From contig JAEEMK010000001.1 in the NCBI GenBank assembly GCA_016283175.1, forward strand, positions 1 to 48,781: a stretch of DNA of 48,781 nucleotides, written 5' to 3'. Shown one piece after another: positions 26,749 through 36,334 of the stretch. The DNA comes from Bacteroidales bacterium (GTDB taxonomy: Bacteria > Bacteroidota > Bacteroidia > Bacteroidales > P3). The notes under the pieces are model-generated. The model did not search any database and was not told the origin of the DNA. It worked only from the letters and a program-made list of their open reading frames with translations. Positions within the stretch are counted from its first letter, which is position 1, and each line of letters starts with the position of its first letter. The translations under genes were made by a program, and so were the position numbers.

Positions 26749-27011
26749 TGTGTTATTGCTTAGTAGGCTTGTTGGTTCTAATTTGTCGGCTTATTACGGA
26801 TGTGTCGATACCGCCTTTTCATTCAACTGGATTGTGACAAGATACGTCGACTTAATAAAGGACAACAATAACTATTTTTGAACCTAAGGGAGACTGATTT
26901 GTCTTCCGGGGTTTGTCGTTTTCGATGTTTTTTTTCACAATTATATAATAATGTTTTCTTTTCGTCGTTAATGATAGCAAAAATACAGAAATAAGAAAAA
27001 GCATAATAAAA

Positions 27012-30000
27012 ATGAAGCGCATAATTTTGATGTGTGCTGCTATGTTCGCTATTGGAACGGCGACGGCACAGGGAGTGGGGCATAAGACTGCTTCCTCGCA
27101 ACTTTATGGAGAGGCTACTGATTTGTTCCGTAAGGAAAAATATGCTGTAGCCCAGCATCTTTTCGATAAATATCTGCGCTGTCCTGACGCTACGGAGTCG
27201 GCGGAGGCTGCATATTATTCGGCTGTCTGTTCGGAACGGCTCAGAAACGACGATGCGGTGTTTCGCATCAATGAATTTTTGCGTCTATACCCTGAGAGCG
27301 AGTTTGTTAATATGGCTCGTATGGCGCTTGGCAATGTCTATTTCGACGATGGCGACTGGAATGCAGCATTGCGCGAGTACCTGAAGGTTGAACCGTCGGA
27401 AGTGGAATTCAACCACAAGAGTGAATATGAGTACAAGACGGGTTTCTGCTATTTCCAACAAGGTGACAAAGATAATGCCAAAAAGTATTTCAAACGTGTG
27501 TCCGATGGCAAGTCGTACTACAAGAATGCAGCTACATACTACTATGCCGACATTCTTTTCTCGGCAGGTCAGTATGAGTCGGCAGACAAGGAGTTCCGCA
27601 AGATAGAAAAGGAAAAATCGTTCAAGAAGTTGGTGCCTGTCTATCGTTTTTATATCAAATACCATCTTGGTCAAGAGGACGAAGTGATACGTATGGCACC
27701 CGACTTGCTGGCCGATCCAAACTTGGTGCTTCGCGACGAGGTGGAACGCATTGTCGGCGATGTCTATTTCAACCGTGGCGAATACAGCCGTGCTTTGGAT
27801 TATTACCAGCTGTCTGCCGCCGATGCTGCCAAAAAGAAAGGTGGCGCCAAGAGCAGCAATGCTATGGACTATCCTATGGGCTATTGCCACTATATGCTTG
27901 GTCAGTACGACTCTGCAGCGGCGTACCTTTCGTCGTTCGCAGGTCGTGACGACTCGACAGCACAGAACGCTCTTTTCACGCTCGGCGACAACTACATAAA
28001 GATGAACCGTAAAAGTGACGCCCGGACAGCATTCAAGAGTGCTTCGGAGATGCGTCATAACGCCGACATTCAGGAAGAGGCGGCTTTCAACTATGCCAAA
28101 TTGAGCTGTGAGTTGAACCCTAATGCATACAACGAATCGATACGTTCGTTTGAGAACTACCTGCAGCATTATCCCAAGACAAAGCGTAAAGCCGAAGTGC
28201 AGCAAATCCTCACTTCATTGTATTGCACCACAAAGAATTACAAAGATGCATTGGCTTTGATAGAACGCAACAAAAAGGAACTGCTTAAAGATGCCACTAT
28301 GCGTCAGGCCTACCAGCGTATCCTTGTCAATAGAGGCATAGATCTGTTCAATGAACGCAACTTGCAACAAGCCGCTGTATGTTTTGACAGTGCCGTTTCA
28401 GTCAATGCTACACCGTCGATAACCACCGATGCACTTTACCTTTCTGCCGAGTCGCAATACAGGCTTGCCAACTATAGTCGCAGTCAGAAGATGCTTGACC
28501 GATTCTTTACCGCCACTTCGCGCAAGAACTCGGTTTATTATCCGCAGGCACTATACACGGCAGGATATGTCTATATGCGTCGTAAACGCTATGACCTTGC
28601 CGAAGAGAAATTCGGCGAGTTTCTTTCGACATCGTCGGCGTCAGCAGAACGCAAGCAGGTGTTGGATGTCTATAACCGTATGGGCGACTGTCTGTATGTG
28701 AAGAAGAATTTCGATGGTGCTATTGGATACTACAATCGCGTCATCAATGCACAGGGACAGGATGCCGACTATGCAACATATCAGAAAGCGCTCTGTTACG
28801 GTGCGCAGGGAAAGAATGTTGAGAAGCTGAACAGTTTGAACTATATTTTCGAGAAATTTGAGAATTCACCCCTGTCACCAAAGGCTATGTTTGAAATTGC
28901 AAACACATATCTGATTTGCGACAATAACGAGATGGCTCTGCTGTACTACAACAATTTCATCAAGAAATACTCGCAGAGCAGTTTTGTTCCCCAGGCGCTG
29001 TTGAATGTGGGTTTGATATATTACAATACTGAACGCAGCGACAAGGCTCTTGAAACATTCGACAAACTGCTGGCTCGCTATCCCGGAACCGACGAGGCAC
29101 GCGATGCCCTGATGACTATCAAGAATATCTATGTAGAACAAGACAAGGCAGAGGAGTATTTCGCATATGTCAGTCGCACCACCAAAGGTACGGTGTCGGC
29201 TGTTGAACAGGATTCAACCCTTTACCTTGCTGCGGAGAACCGCTATTTTGCCGGCAACTACGACAATGCCATTGCAGGATTTTCCAACTACATACAGAAA
29301 TTTCCTCACGGTCTTTTCATCCTCAAAGCGCACTACTATCTGGCTGATGCTTTGACTCGTACCAACCAGCAGGCAAAGGCTTTGTCGCACTATGAATGGG
29401 TCGCCGAACGAGGCAACAATCCCTACACAGAAAACAGTCTTTACCAAGCTGCCAGTACGCTTTATACCCAGAAAAACTACCGCAAAGCACTTGACTACTA
29501 CGTTCCGCTTGTCGTTGTATCTTCGACCGATGCATCGCGTCTGCAGGCAAGAATGGGTATTGTGAAGTGCTGGTATGCGTTGAGAGATACGGCCAACATT
29601 GCGGCTTCGGTCGAGCAGCTGCTTGCCGAACCCAAAGCCACCACGGAGCAGAAAGACGAGGCTTCTGTGTTGCTGGCTCGTAGCTACTACTATGCCGATG
29701 CCCACAGAAAAGCTTTTGATGCCTATGGCATACTGGTTTCCTCCGCCAATGGCGACTATATGGGTGAGGCCACCTACCGCCGCGCAGAGATGTGCTATTC
29801 GCAGAATGATCTTGACGGAGCCGAACGCATAATCGAAGCCGTTGTCAACAATCCCGGTTCCGACTACTGGCTGGCCAAGTGTTTCGTTCTCTGGGCCGAC
29901 GTTTTCCACCGTCGTGGTAACGACCTGCAGGCACGTCAAACCTTGCAGAGTATCATAGAAAACTATGAAGTCGAGAATGATGCCGACGAGGAAGTTGTGA

Positions 30001-30107
30001 TGGAAGCCCGCCAGCACCTTCAGGCACTCGACACTCCGAAAAAAAATGTCGAAGAGCCTGCATCAGGCAGCGAAGACAATGCACCAACAATTTTAATTGA
30101 AGAATGA
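27012..30107 (+). CDS. Large periplasmic TPR-repeat protein
   Basis: A 1031-residue protein with a signal peptide (M-K-R-I-I-L-M to T-A-T-A-Q20), so predicted periplasmic. Most of its length is TPR-like helical repeats; for example A-L-R-E-Y-L-K-V, A-Y-Y-S-A-V-C, A-L-D-Y-Y-Q-L, F-E-I-A-N-T-Y and Y-Y-N-N-F-I-K-K-Y segments recur at about 34-37 residue spacing. The last 30 residues are acidic and disordered-looking. TPR arrays are scaffolds for protein-protein contacts; no enzymatic motif is visible. It overlaps the next gene by 4 bases (ATGA), so the TPR protein and the outer-membrane barrel are translationally coupled and probably work together at the envelope. Confidence 0.88.
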   Translation: MKRIILMCAAMFAIGTATAQGVGHKTASSQLYGEATDLFRKEKYAVAQHLFDKYLRCPDATESAEAAYYSAVCSERLRNDDAVFRINEFLRLYPESEFVNMARMALGNVYFDDGDWNAALREYLKVEPSEVEFNHKSEYEYKTGFCYFQQGDKDNAKKYFKRVSDGKSYYKNAATYYYADILFSAGQYESADKEFRKIEKEKSFKKLVPVYRFYIKYHLGQEDEVIRMAPDLLADPNLVLRDEVERIVGDVYFNRGEYSRALDYYQLSAADAAKKKGGAKSSNAMDYPMGYCHYMLGQYDSAAAYLSSFAGRDDSTAQNALFTLGDNYIKMNRKSDARTAFKSASEMRHNADIQEEAAFNYAKLSCELNPNAYNESIRSFENYLQHYPKTKRKAEVQQILTSLYCTTKNYKDALALIERNKKELLKDATMRQAYQRILVNRGIDLFNERNLQQAAVCFDSAVSVNATPSITTDALYLSAESQYRLANYSRSQKMLDRFFTATSRKNSVYYPQALYTAGYVYMRRKRYDLAEEKFGEFLSTSSASAERKQVLDVYNRMGDCLYVKKNFDGAIGYYNRVINAQGQDADYATYQKALCYGAQGKNVEKLNSLNYIFEKFENSPLSPKAMFEIANTYLICDNNEMALLYYNNFIKKYSQSSFVPQALLNVGLIYYNTERSDKALETFDKLLARYPGTDEARDALMTIKNIYVEQDKAEEYFAYVSRTTKGTVSAVEQDSTLYLAAENRYFAGNYDNAIAGFSNYIQKFPHGLFILKAHYYLADALTRTNQQAKALSHYEWVAERGNNPYTENSLYQAASTLYTQKNYRKALDYYVPLVVVSSTDASRLQARMGIVKCWYALRDTANIAASVEQLLAEPKATTEQKDEASVLLARSYYYADAHRKAFDAYGILVSSANGDYMGEATYRRAEMCYSQNDLDGAERIIEAVVNNPGSDYWLAKCFVLWADVFHRRGNDLQARQTLQSIIENYEVENDADEEVVMEARQHLQALDTPKKNVEEPASGSEDNAPTILIEE

Positions 30108-31993
30108 ACGCCAAAAATAGCAGAAATATGAAGACAGCATCCAAGATATTTATAATTTCCACAGTTTTTTTCAGTTTTCAATTGTCGTTCCATTCAACCC
30201 AAGCCCAGAACGACACAACGAGTAATGTGTACAATGAGTCAGTCATTGTGGTGGGAGATTACAATCCTGTGCTTGACGGCGTTACCGAAAAGGTTAATGT
30301 GCCGCCGGCTGTCAACGACAATGTCGCCGAAAACCTGCAACCCAAGTTTACCTACAGCATCACTCCGCGCCGCATCAGCTCGCTGACATCCACATCGGGC
30401 ATCAAGGCTGCCAAGGTTCTTGGCTCACCGACGCGCTTGTACAACAACTATATGCGTTTCGGATTAGGGCACGATTTCGCCGCCTTTGGCGATTTTAATC
30501 CGTTGGTGGATCTGTACTATACATCCACGCGTCACGACAATTACTCGTATGGTGCCAGATTTTACCACAATACCGATATCACTACTTTCGGACGCAGGGA
30601 CAAGAACGCACCGTCACCTGACTACTATGGACGCGACCGCCACACAGTCAACAAGTTGGATGTCTTTGGAAAATACATTTTGAACAAGAAACATCTGTTT
30701 TCGGCCAACCTGGCTTTCGAGCGCGAATATGGCAGATATTACGGATTCTCAGATTCCACGCTTAATACTTTCAAGAACTACACTCGCGATTCCGTTTCAT
30801 TTTCTGACTACGCTTTTGCTTACAACAATTTGGCGTTGAATCTCGGTGCAAAGAGTCTCAATACCGATGTCAACAAGATTGGATATGAGGCCGATATGGC
30901 AATGGCGGATATGTGGGGACGCTACGATTTTTCGCAGCTTTCTATGGACCTCGATGCCAACGTCCACTATGGCATACCCATCCTCTCAAAATACAAAGCA
31001 ATAACCTATCTGCGCTTCAATTGGCAAGGCTTCAAGCAGCGTTACGATGCGCCAGCCACTATTGACGTTATGCCTATGGGATATACAACATTTACGGCAC
31101 CGACGATTATGCCAGATTCATTGAATGCTGGTCGCCATCTTGTTACCATCAACCCATATGCCGACTTCCTTTTCAACGGCTTCAAGTTCCACGCAGGACT
31201 CGCTTTTGGATTCAACGACTATGACACACCGGGCACTACCACGCACAATTTGTTTCCCGACGTTGTCATAACCAAGTCGCTTGCCAACAATATAGCAAGC
31301 ATCTCGTTGGGTTTCAAGGGCCAATACCAAGCCCAAGACTGGCGCAGCATCACAATACTCAATCCTTATCTTATGCCTGCACCCGATTCGCGTGCCACCG
31401 TTGACAACAATCTGTATGCTCATTTCCGACTGAATTTTTCCAAGAAACTGATGCTCAACATAGCTGTCGACAATCATTTTATGCAGAACAATGTATATTT
31501 CAAACTCTGCGACAATTATATTTTGAAAAATATATATAAGCCATATTATGTCGACTTAAATGAAATTATGTTTGCTGCCGACTTCACCTTCGTCAACGAT
31601 GAGATGATTACCCTCAATCTTGGGGCTGAGTATTCGCACGATTACAACGTTCCTCAAAACGAAATACTTCTTTTCAGCCCTGATTTTGAAGCTCATCTTG
31701 ATGTCGACATCAACTATAAGGACAAATGGCTGTTCAAAATGCAAACACGCTTTTTCTCATCAATGGATGCCGAATGCAGCATTAACGCTCTCACAGGTTT
31801 GAATCAGGTCACCAAAACCATTCCTGCCCGTTTTGGCATATCGCTCGGAACCGAATACATACACAGCCGTGCTCTTTCCTTCTTTGCCGAAATCGAAAAC
31901 CTCACCTGCCAGCGCTACTTTCTTTGGGCAAACTATCCTGCGCAGCGTTTCAATCTGATGCTTGGATTGACATATACATTGCCAAATAAATAA
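30104..31993 (+). CDS. Outer-membrane beta-barrel protein coupled to the TPR protein
   Basis: A 629-residue exported protein. The start at 30104 overlaps the TPR stop as ATGA; an ATG at 30128 would also give a signal peptide (M-K-T-A-S-K-I-F-I to H-S-T-Q-A-Q). A short N-terminal region (V-I-V-V-G-D-Y-N-P-V, P-P-A-V-N-D) is followed by many amphipathic strands with aromatic ends typical of a large barrel. The C-terminus is R-F-N-L-M-L-G-L-T-Y-T-L-P-N-K. It resembles TonB-dependent-receptor-like barrels without a clear plug domain. Substrate unknown. folC follows closely. Confidence 0.78.
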   Translation: MNAKNSRNMKTASKIFIISTVFFSFQLSFHSTQAQNDTTSNVYNESVIVVGDYNPVLDGVTEKVNVPPAVNDNVAENLQPKFTYSITPRRISSLTSTSGIKAAKVLGSPTRLYNNYMRFGLGHDFAAFGDFNPLVDLYYTSTRHDNYSYGARFYHNTDITTFGRRDKNAPSPDYYGRDRHTVNKLDVFGKYILNKKHLFSANLAFEREYGRYYGFSDSTLNTFKNYTRDSVSFSDYAFAYNNLALNLGAKSLNTDVNKIGYEADMAMADMWGRYDFSQLSMDLDANVHYGIPILSKYKAITYLRFNWQGFKQRYDAPATIDVMPMGYTTFTAPTIMPDSLNAGRHLVTINPYADFLFNGFKFHAGLAFGFNDYDTPGTTTHNLFPDVVITKSLANNIASISLGFKGQYQAQDWRSITILNPYLMPAPDSRATVDNNLYAHFRLNFSKKLMLNIAVDNHFMQNNVYFKLCDNYILKNIYKPYYVDLNEIMFAADFTFVNDEMITLNLGAEYSHDYNVPQNEILLFSPDFEAHLDVDINYKDKWLFKMQTRFFSSMDAECSINALTGLNQVTKTIPARFGISLGTEYIHSRALSFFAEIENLTCQRYFLWANYPAQRFNLMLGLTYTLPNK

Positions 31994-32021
31994 CAAGAGG
32001 ATGCATAAAAATAATGGAGTT

Positions 32022-33341
32022 ATGACCTATCCTGAAACTCTCGACTATCTCTTCAACGCTTTGCCCGCCTATCATCGTATAGGAGCAGCAGCGTACAAAG
32101 CAGACCTCGGCAACACCATAGCGATGATGGAGCACCTTGGACATCCCGAACAAGGGTTCCGTTCAATCCACGTTGCAGGTACCAATGGCAAAGGCTCCGT
32201 GTCGCATTTCCTTGCATCTGTTTTGCAAGAGGCCGGCTACAAAGTGGGACTTTACACTTCGCCGCATCTTGTCGATTTTCGTGAGCGCATTCGCATAAAT
32301 GGAGAAATGATACCGAAGGAGCGTGTTGTCGACTTTGTCGATGCCAATCGCTCTTTCTTCGAGAGACAGGAACTTTCATTCTTTGAGATGACCGTCGGAA
32401 TGGCATTCGATTATTTCCGCAACGAGCAGGTCGACATTGCTGTCATTGAAGTCGGTATGGGAGGACGGCTCGACTCGACGAACGTCATTACTCCGCTGCT
32501 CAGTCTCATCACAAACATAGGACTTGACCACACCCAGTTCCTTGGCGACACACTTGAAAAGATAGCCGGAGAAAAGGCAGGCATTATCAAGCCGGGCATT
32601 CCTGTCGTGATAGGGCAGACTCAACCTGAGACACAACCGGTTTTCGAACGCATCGCTGCCGAACGTCACAGCCCCATAACCTTTGCCGACAAGCATTGGA
32701 ATGTTGACCCCAACTGGCGTTTCGATGGCGAGAGAATGGTCTTTCAGCTGGAACACGACGGAGAATATATAGACGATTTCACTTCGGGACTCATAGGTCC
32801 ATACCAAATGTGGAACATTGCCACCGTCTGCGAAGCTGTTCAACAACTGCGCAAAGGTGCTGTGCTCTCAATAGATGACGATGCATTCCGTCGGGGGCTT
32901 GATCGCGTCATCGACAATACTCACTTGATGGGAAGATGGCAAATCGTTGGTCATCACCCTCTTACGATTTGCGAAACGGCGCACAATTTCGATGGTATCA
33001 ATGCGATGATGATGGGACTTGTAGGACTCGATTTCAAACGGCTCCACATCATCTATGGCTGCGTCAACGACAAAGACTACGGCAAGATACTCACTTATCT
33101 TCATTCGCAGCTCAACGCAGAGCACATCAAGCAGGAACCAATTTGGTACTTCAGCCAGCCTTCCGTCCAACGTGGATTGGCGGTCAATATACTTCAAGAT
33201 GCTGCACGTCAGTTGGGCATAGTAGGGGAGGCCTGTGCCAATGTGAAGGAGGCTGTTGCAATGGCTCGAAGCAACGCCGCCCCTGACGACCTGATACTCG
33301 TAACCGGCAGTATTTTCCTCATTGCCGACCTGCTGGCATAG
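32022..33341 (+). CDS. folC: Bifunctional folylpolyglutamate synthase / dihydrofolate synthase
   Basis: A 439-residue cytosolic ligase of the Mur-ligase type. It adds glutamate to dihydropteroate and to folates using ATP. The P-loop is H-V-A-G-T-N-G-K-G-S, followed by Y-T-S-P-H-L and the signature V-G-M-G-G-R-L-D-S-T-N. L-D-H-T and the carbamylated-lysine region E-K-A-G-I-I-K also match. I favour the ATG at 32022 (M-T-Y-P-E-T-L-D-Y-L), which fits the family N-terminus; an ATG at 32001 would add seven residues. The gene lies close behind the barrel gene and may be in its operon. Confidence 0.93.
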   Translation: MTYPETLDYLFNALPAYHRIGAAAYKADLGNTIAMMEHLGHPEQGFRSIHVAGTNGKGSVSHFLASVLQEAGYKVGLYTSPHLVDFRERIRINGEMIPKERVVDFVDANRSFFERQELSFFEMTVGMAFDYFRNEQVDIAVIEVGMGGRLDSTNVITPLLSLITNIGLDHTQFLGDTLEKIAGEKAGIIKPGIPVVIGQTQPETQPVFERIAAERHSPITFADKHWNVDPNWRFDGERMVFQLEHDGEYIDDFTSGLIGPYQMWNIATVCEAVQQLRKGAVLSIDDDAFRRGLDRVIDNTHLMGRWQIVGHHPLTICETAHNFDGINAMMMGLVGLDFKRLHIIYGCVNDKDYGKILTYLHSQLNAEHIKQEPIWYFSQPSVQRGLAVNILQDAARQLGIVGEACANVKEAVAMARSNAAPDDLILVTGSIFLIADLLA

Positions 33342-33369
33342 GTTTGGTGTATGTTTTTTGCCTATTGGA

Positions 33370-33400
33370 ACTCAGAGTTGACTCAGAGTTGACTCAGAGA
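33370..33400. repeat. 11-bp tandem repeat ACTCAGAGTTG, 2.8 copies
   Basis: Two exact copies (33370-33380, 33381-33391) and a partial third (33392-33400) lie just after folC. They are followed by an 8-bp inverted repeat CGGATGAC/GTCATCCG (33401-33408 and 33441-33448) with a 32-base spacer, which could serve as a weak transcription stop. Confidence 0.75.
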
Positions 33401-33530
33401 CGGATGACTGTCCGATTTCAAAATCTTTTACCAAACTGTCGTCATCCGCTTTTCCCCGATACTTTGAAATTGTTGGAAAAACGGTTTATATCTCTTCGCC
33501 TGTCATAGTCGCTATGTCGTTTTTATTTAG

Positions 33531-33538
33531 TATTTTTG
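33531..33538 (+). promoter_or_regulatory. -7 promoter element for parC
   Basis: TATTTTTG followed by CA matches TAnnTTTG. It lies 22 bases before the ATG at 33560, implying a very short leader of roughly 15 bases. No clear -33 box is visible. Confidence 0.55.
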
Positions 33539-33559
33539 CAAAAAATTATTCTGCAGAAA

Positions 33560-36268
33560 ATGAGTGACGATATAAACGATATTTACGAAGAAAACGAAGA
33601 GCAATCTCTTGAAAATCAAGGTCAACAACTGGCCAGTGGCACCAAGCCCCCTGCCGACGACGGCAAAGACGGACACAATGTCGACAACGACGGCGAAACG
33701 ATTTCGCTCGGCGCTATGTTCAAGGATTACTGGATCGACTATGCTTCGGACGTAATCCTGGATCGCAGTGTGCCCGACATCGACGACGGTTTCAAACCCG
33801 TCCAGCGACGCATCCTCCACGCTATGAAGGAAACCGACGACGGACGCTTCACCAAGGTGGCCAACATCGTGGGTAACACAATGCAGTACCACCCGCACGG
33901 CGATGCCTCGATCAAGGACGCGCTTGTCAATCTTGGACAAAAGGACTTGCTGATCGACTGTCAGGGTAACTGGGGTAACATTTTCACCGGCGACGATGCT
34001 GCTGCCGGACGCTATATCGAAGCCCGTCTCTCAAAATTTGCCAACGAAGTCGTTTTCAACAAGAAAACTACTGAATGGAAACCATCCTACGACGACCGCA
34101 AACAGGAGCCTGTCACTCTGCCTGTCAAGTTCCCGCTGCTGCTGGCACAAGGCACCAAGGGCATTGCCGTCACGCTTACATCTCTTATTTTGCCCTACAA
34201 TTTCTGCGAACTCCTTGAGTCGTCGATAAAGATTCTGCAGAATGTCCCCTTTGAAATTTATCCCGACTTCCCCACCGGCGGCCTCATCGATGTCTCAAAA
34301 TACAACGACGCCGCCCTCGGGGGACGACTCCGCATACGTGCCAAGATGCACTACGACGAAAAACGCAAAGCCATCGTCATCACCGAGCTCCCCTATACCG
34401 TAACAACAGATGTCTTGATTGACAGTATTTTGAAAGCCAACGAGAAAGGCAAAATCAAAATAAAGAAAGTGGACGACAATACCGCCGCCGAGGTCGAAAT
34501 CGTTGTTTACCTCCCTCAAGGCGTCTCGCCCGATCAGCTGATCGACGCCCTCTACGCTTTCTCCAGCTGCCAAATCAGCATCTCGCCGCAAACCTGTGTC
34601 ATCGTCGACAACAGACCTGTCTTTATGACAGCATCCGAAATACTGCGCCATTCCACTATGCGCACCAAGGACCTGCTGCGTCAGGAACTCGAAATCCAAC
34701 TGGCTGAACTCGAGGATAAATGGCATTGGATTTCGCTCGAAAAAATATTCTTCGAAAAACGCATCTACAAGCAGTTGGAAAAAGATCAAGACTCTTTCGA
34801 CGAGCAAATCACAGCCATCGAAAAAGCTTTTGACCCCTATCGCAAACACTTCAAAAAAGAGATTACTCGCGACGATGTACTGAAACTGTGCGAAAAACCT
34901 GTACGCAAAATATCGAAATTCGACATTAAGAAAGCCGAAGAGGAAATTGAAAACATCGAAATCAACATCGACGAAACCAAAAACCACCTCGATCACCTCA
35001 CAGAATACGCCATTGCCTATTTCAGGCATATACTCGAAAAATATGGCAAAGGACGCGAACGAAAAACCGAAATACGCAATTTCGAGGACATCCAGGCCGT
35101 CGCCGTCGCTGTCGCCAACGAAAAACTCTATGTCAACCGCATCACCGGCTTCGCTGGCTATGCACTCAAAAAAGACGAAGGTGCCGAATACGCCTTCGAT
35201 TGCTCCAAAATGGACGACATCATCGTCTTCCGAAAGGACGGCACTATGCTCGTCACCAAAGTGCAGGAGAAAGGCTTCGTCGGCAGCACCGAATGCAAGG
35301 AAATCGAGTTCATAGGTCTCTTCCGCAAGGGTGACGAACGAACCGTCTACAATATGATCTACCGCGACGGCGCCTTCGGATTTGTCTATGTCAAGCGTTT
35401 CTCCGTGCTCGGCATCACACGCGACAAAGAGTACTCCCTCACCAAAGGCACCAAAGGTTCCAAGATACTCTATTTCACCGCCAACCCAAACGGCGAAGCC
35501 GAAACAGTCACCATCCACCACGTCTCCAAACCCAAACTCAAAAAGACAAGCTTCGAGTTCAATTTCGCCACACTCGCCATCAAAGGCAGGGCTTCGATGG
35601 GCAACATCCTGACACGCAACGCCGTTCGCAGCATCAATATGAAAGGCGAAGGCGTCTCCACACTCGGTGCTCGCAAAATCTGGTTCGACGAAAGCATCAA
35701 ACGCCTCAATGTCAACGAAGCAGGCACCCTCCTCGGCGAGTTCAAGGGCAAAGACCGCATTCTCGCCATTATGGCTTCAGGCTTCCTCCGAACCACCAAT
35801 TTCGACCTCGCCAACCATTACGACGACGACCTGCTCCTCATTCGCAAATTCAACCCAAAAACCATCGTCACCGTCGTCTACAAAGCCAACGACAACGGCA
35901 ATTTCTACATCAAACGCTTCAACATCGAAGAACTTGACAAAAAGATATCCTTCCTCGACGAACTCTCCGGCGACTCTATGGTCACATTCTCCGTCGACAC
36001 CTTCCCGCGTCTTGAAGTCGAATACGACCAGAACTCGAAGAAGAAAATTGAGTCGGAGATAATCGAAGTAGACGAATTCATCGGCGTCAAAGGCTACAAA
36101 GCCAAGGGCAAACGCATCACCACCTTCGATGTCAAAGACTTCCGATGGCTCGAACCGCTGCCCGAACCCGAGCCCGACGAGGAAGACTCGTTTACTGAAG
36201 GCACAGACCACCAAATCCCCGACGACCGCGAAGGCTTCGCCGAAGGCACACAGACGACACTCTTCTGA
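33560..36268 (+). CDS. parC: DNA topoisomerase IV subunit A
   Basis: A 902-residue type IIA topoisomerase subunit that cuts and rejoins DNA to decatenate chromosomes. The active-site tyrosine is Y152 in A-A-A-G-R-Y-I-E, preceded by Q-Y-H-P-H-G-D and R-R-I-L. The motif set D-Y-A-S-D-V-I-L-D-R and I-D-D-G-F-K-P-V-Q-R-R fits ParC rather than GyrA in this phylum. An acidic N-terminal extension of about 45 residues and an acidic C-terminal tail (P-E-P-D-E-E-D) are present. The ATG at 33560 is used; a TTG at 33536 overlaps the promoter element. parE is not adjacent. The coding strand is strikingly rich in C over G. Confidence 0.92.
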   Translation: MSDDINDIYEENEEQSLENQGQQLASGTKPPADDGKDGHNVDNDGETISLGAMFKDYWIDYASDVILDRSVPDIDDGFKPVQRRILHAMKETDDGRFTKVANIVGNTMQYHPHGDASIKDALVNLGQKDLLIDCQGNWGNIFTGDDAAAGRYIEARLSKFANEVVFNKKTTEWKPSYDDRKQEPVTLPVKFPLLLAQGTKGIAVTLTSLILPYNFCELLESSIKILQNVPFEIYPDFPTGGLIDVSKYNDAALGGRLRIRAKMHYDEKRKAIVITELPYTVTTDVLIDSILKANEKGKIKIKKVDDNTAAEVEIVVYLPQGVSPDQLIDALYAFSSCQISISPQTCVIVDNRPVFMTASEILRHSTMRTKDLLRQELEIQLAELEDKWHWISLEKIFFEKRIYKQLEKDQDSFDEQITAIEKAFDPYRKHFKKEITRDDVLKLCEKPVRKISKFDIKKAEEEIENIEINIDETKNHLDHLTEYAIAYFRHILEKYGKGRERKTEIRNFEDIQAVAVAVANEKLYVNRITGFAGYALKKDEGAEYAFDCSKMDDIIVFRKDGTMLVTKVQEKGFVGSTECKEIEFIGLFRKGDERTVYNMIYRDGAFGFVYVKRFSVLGITRDKEYSLTKGTKGSKILYFTANPNGEAETVTIHHVSKPKLKKTSFEFNFATLAIKGRASMGNILTRNAVRSINMKGEGVSTLGARKIWFDESIKRLNVNEAGTLLGEFKGKDRILAIMASGFLRTTNFDLANHYDDDLLLIRKFNPKTIVTVVYKANDNGNFYIKRFNIEELDKKISFLDELSGDSMVTFSVDTFPRLEVEYDQNSKKKIESEIIEVDEFIGVKGYKAKGKRITTFDVKDFRWLEPLPEPEPDEEDSFTEGTDHQIPDDREGFAEGTQTTLF

Positions 36269-36275
36269 CAACCAC

Positions 36276-36328
36276 CAACCTTTCAAACCTTTCCAACCTT
36301 TCCAACCTTTCAAACCCTTTAAACCCTC
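36276..36328 (+). repeat. AACCTTTC-type tandem leader tract before the glycosyltransferase
   Basis: About six 9-bp units of the form AACCTTTCM fill the space between parC and the next gene, ending 6 bases before its TTG start. It is the most regular of the sense-strand leader tracts. Confidence 0.8.
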
Positions 36329-36334
36329 AATACC

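Larger units (their letters stand above)
26674..27011. other. Gene-free region between groEL and the TPR gene
   Basis: It holds two hairpins (26688-26706 and 26713-26748, listed separately) and then about 260 bases of AT-rich sequence with no coding potential that I can support. A promoter for the TPR gene is expected here, but I see no clean plus-strand TAnnTTTG element. Confidence 0.6.

Noticed and set aside
34295-35521. Open frame of about 400 codons opposite parC
   Set aside because: This is a shadow of parC codon bias; F/V/D/E-rich low-complexity translation with no family resemblance.
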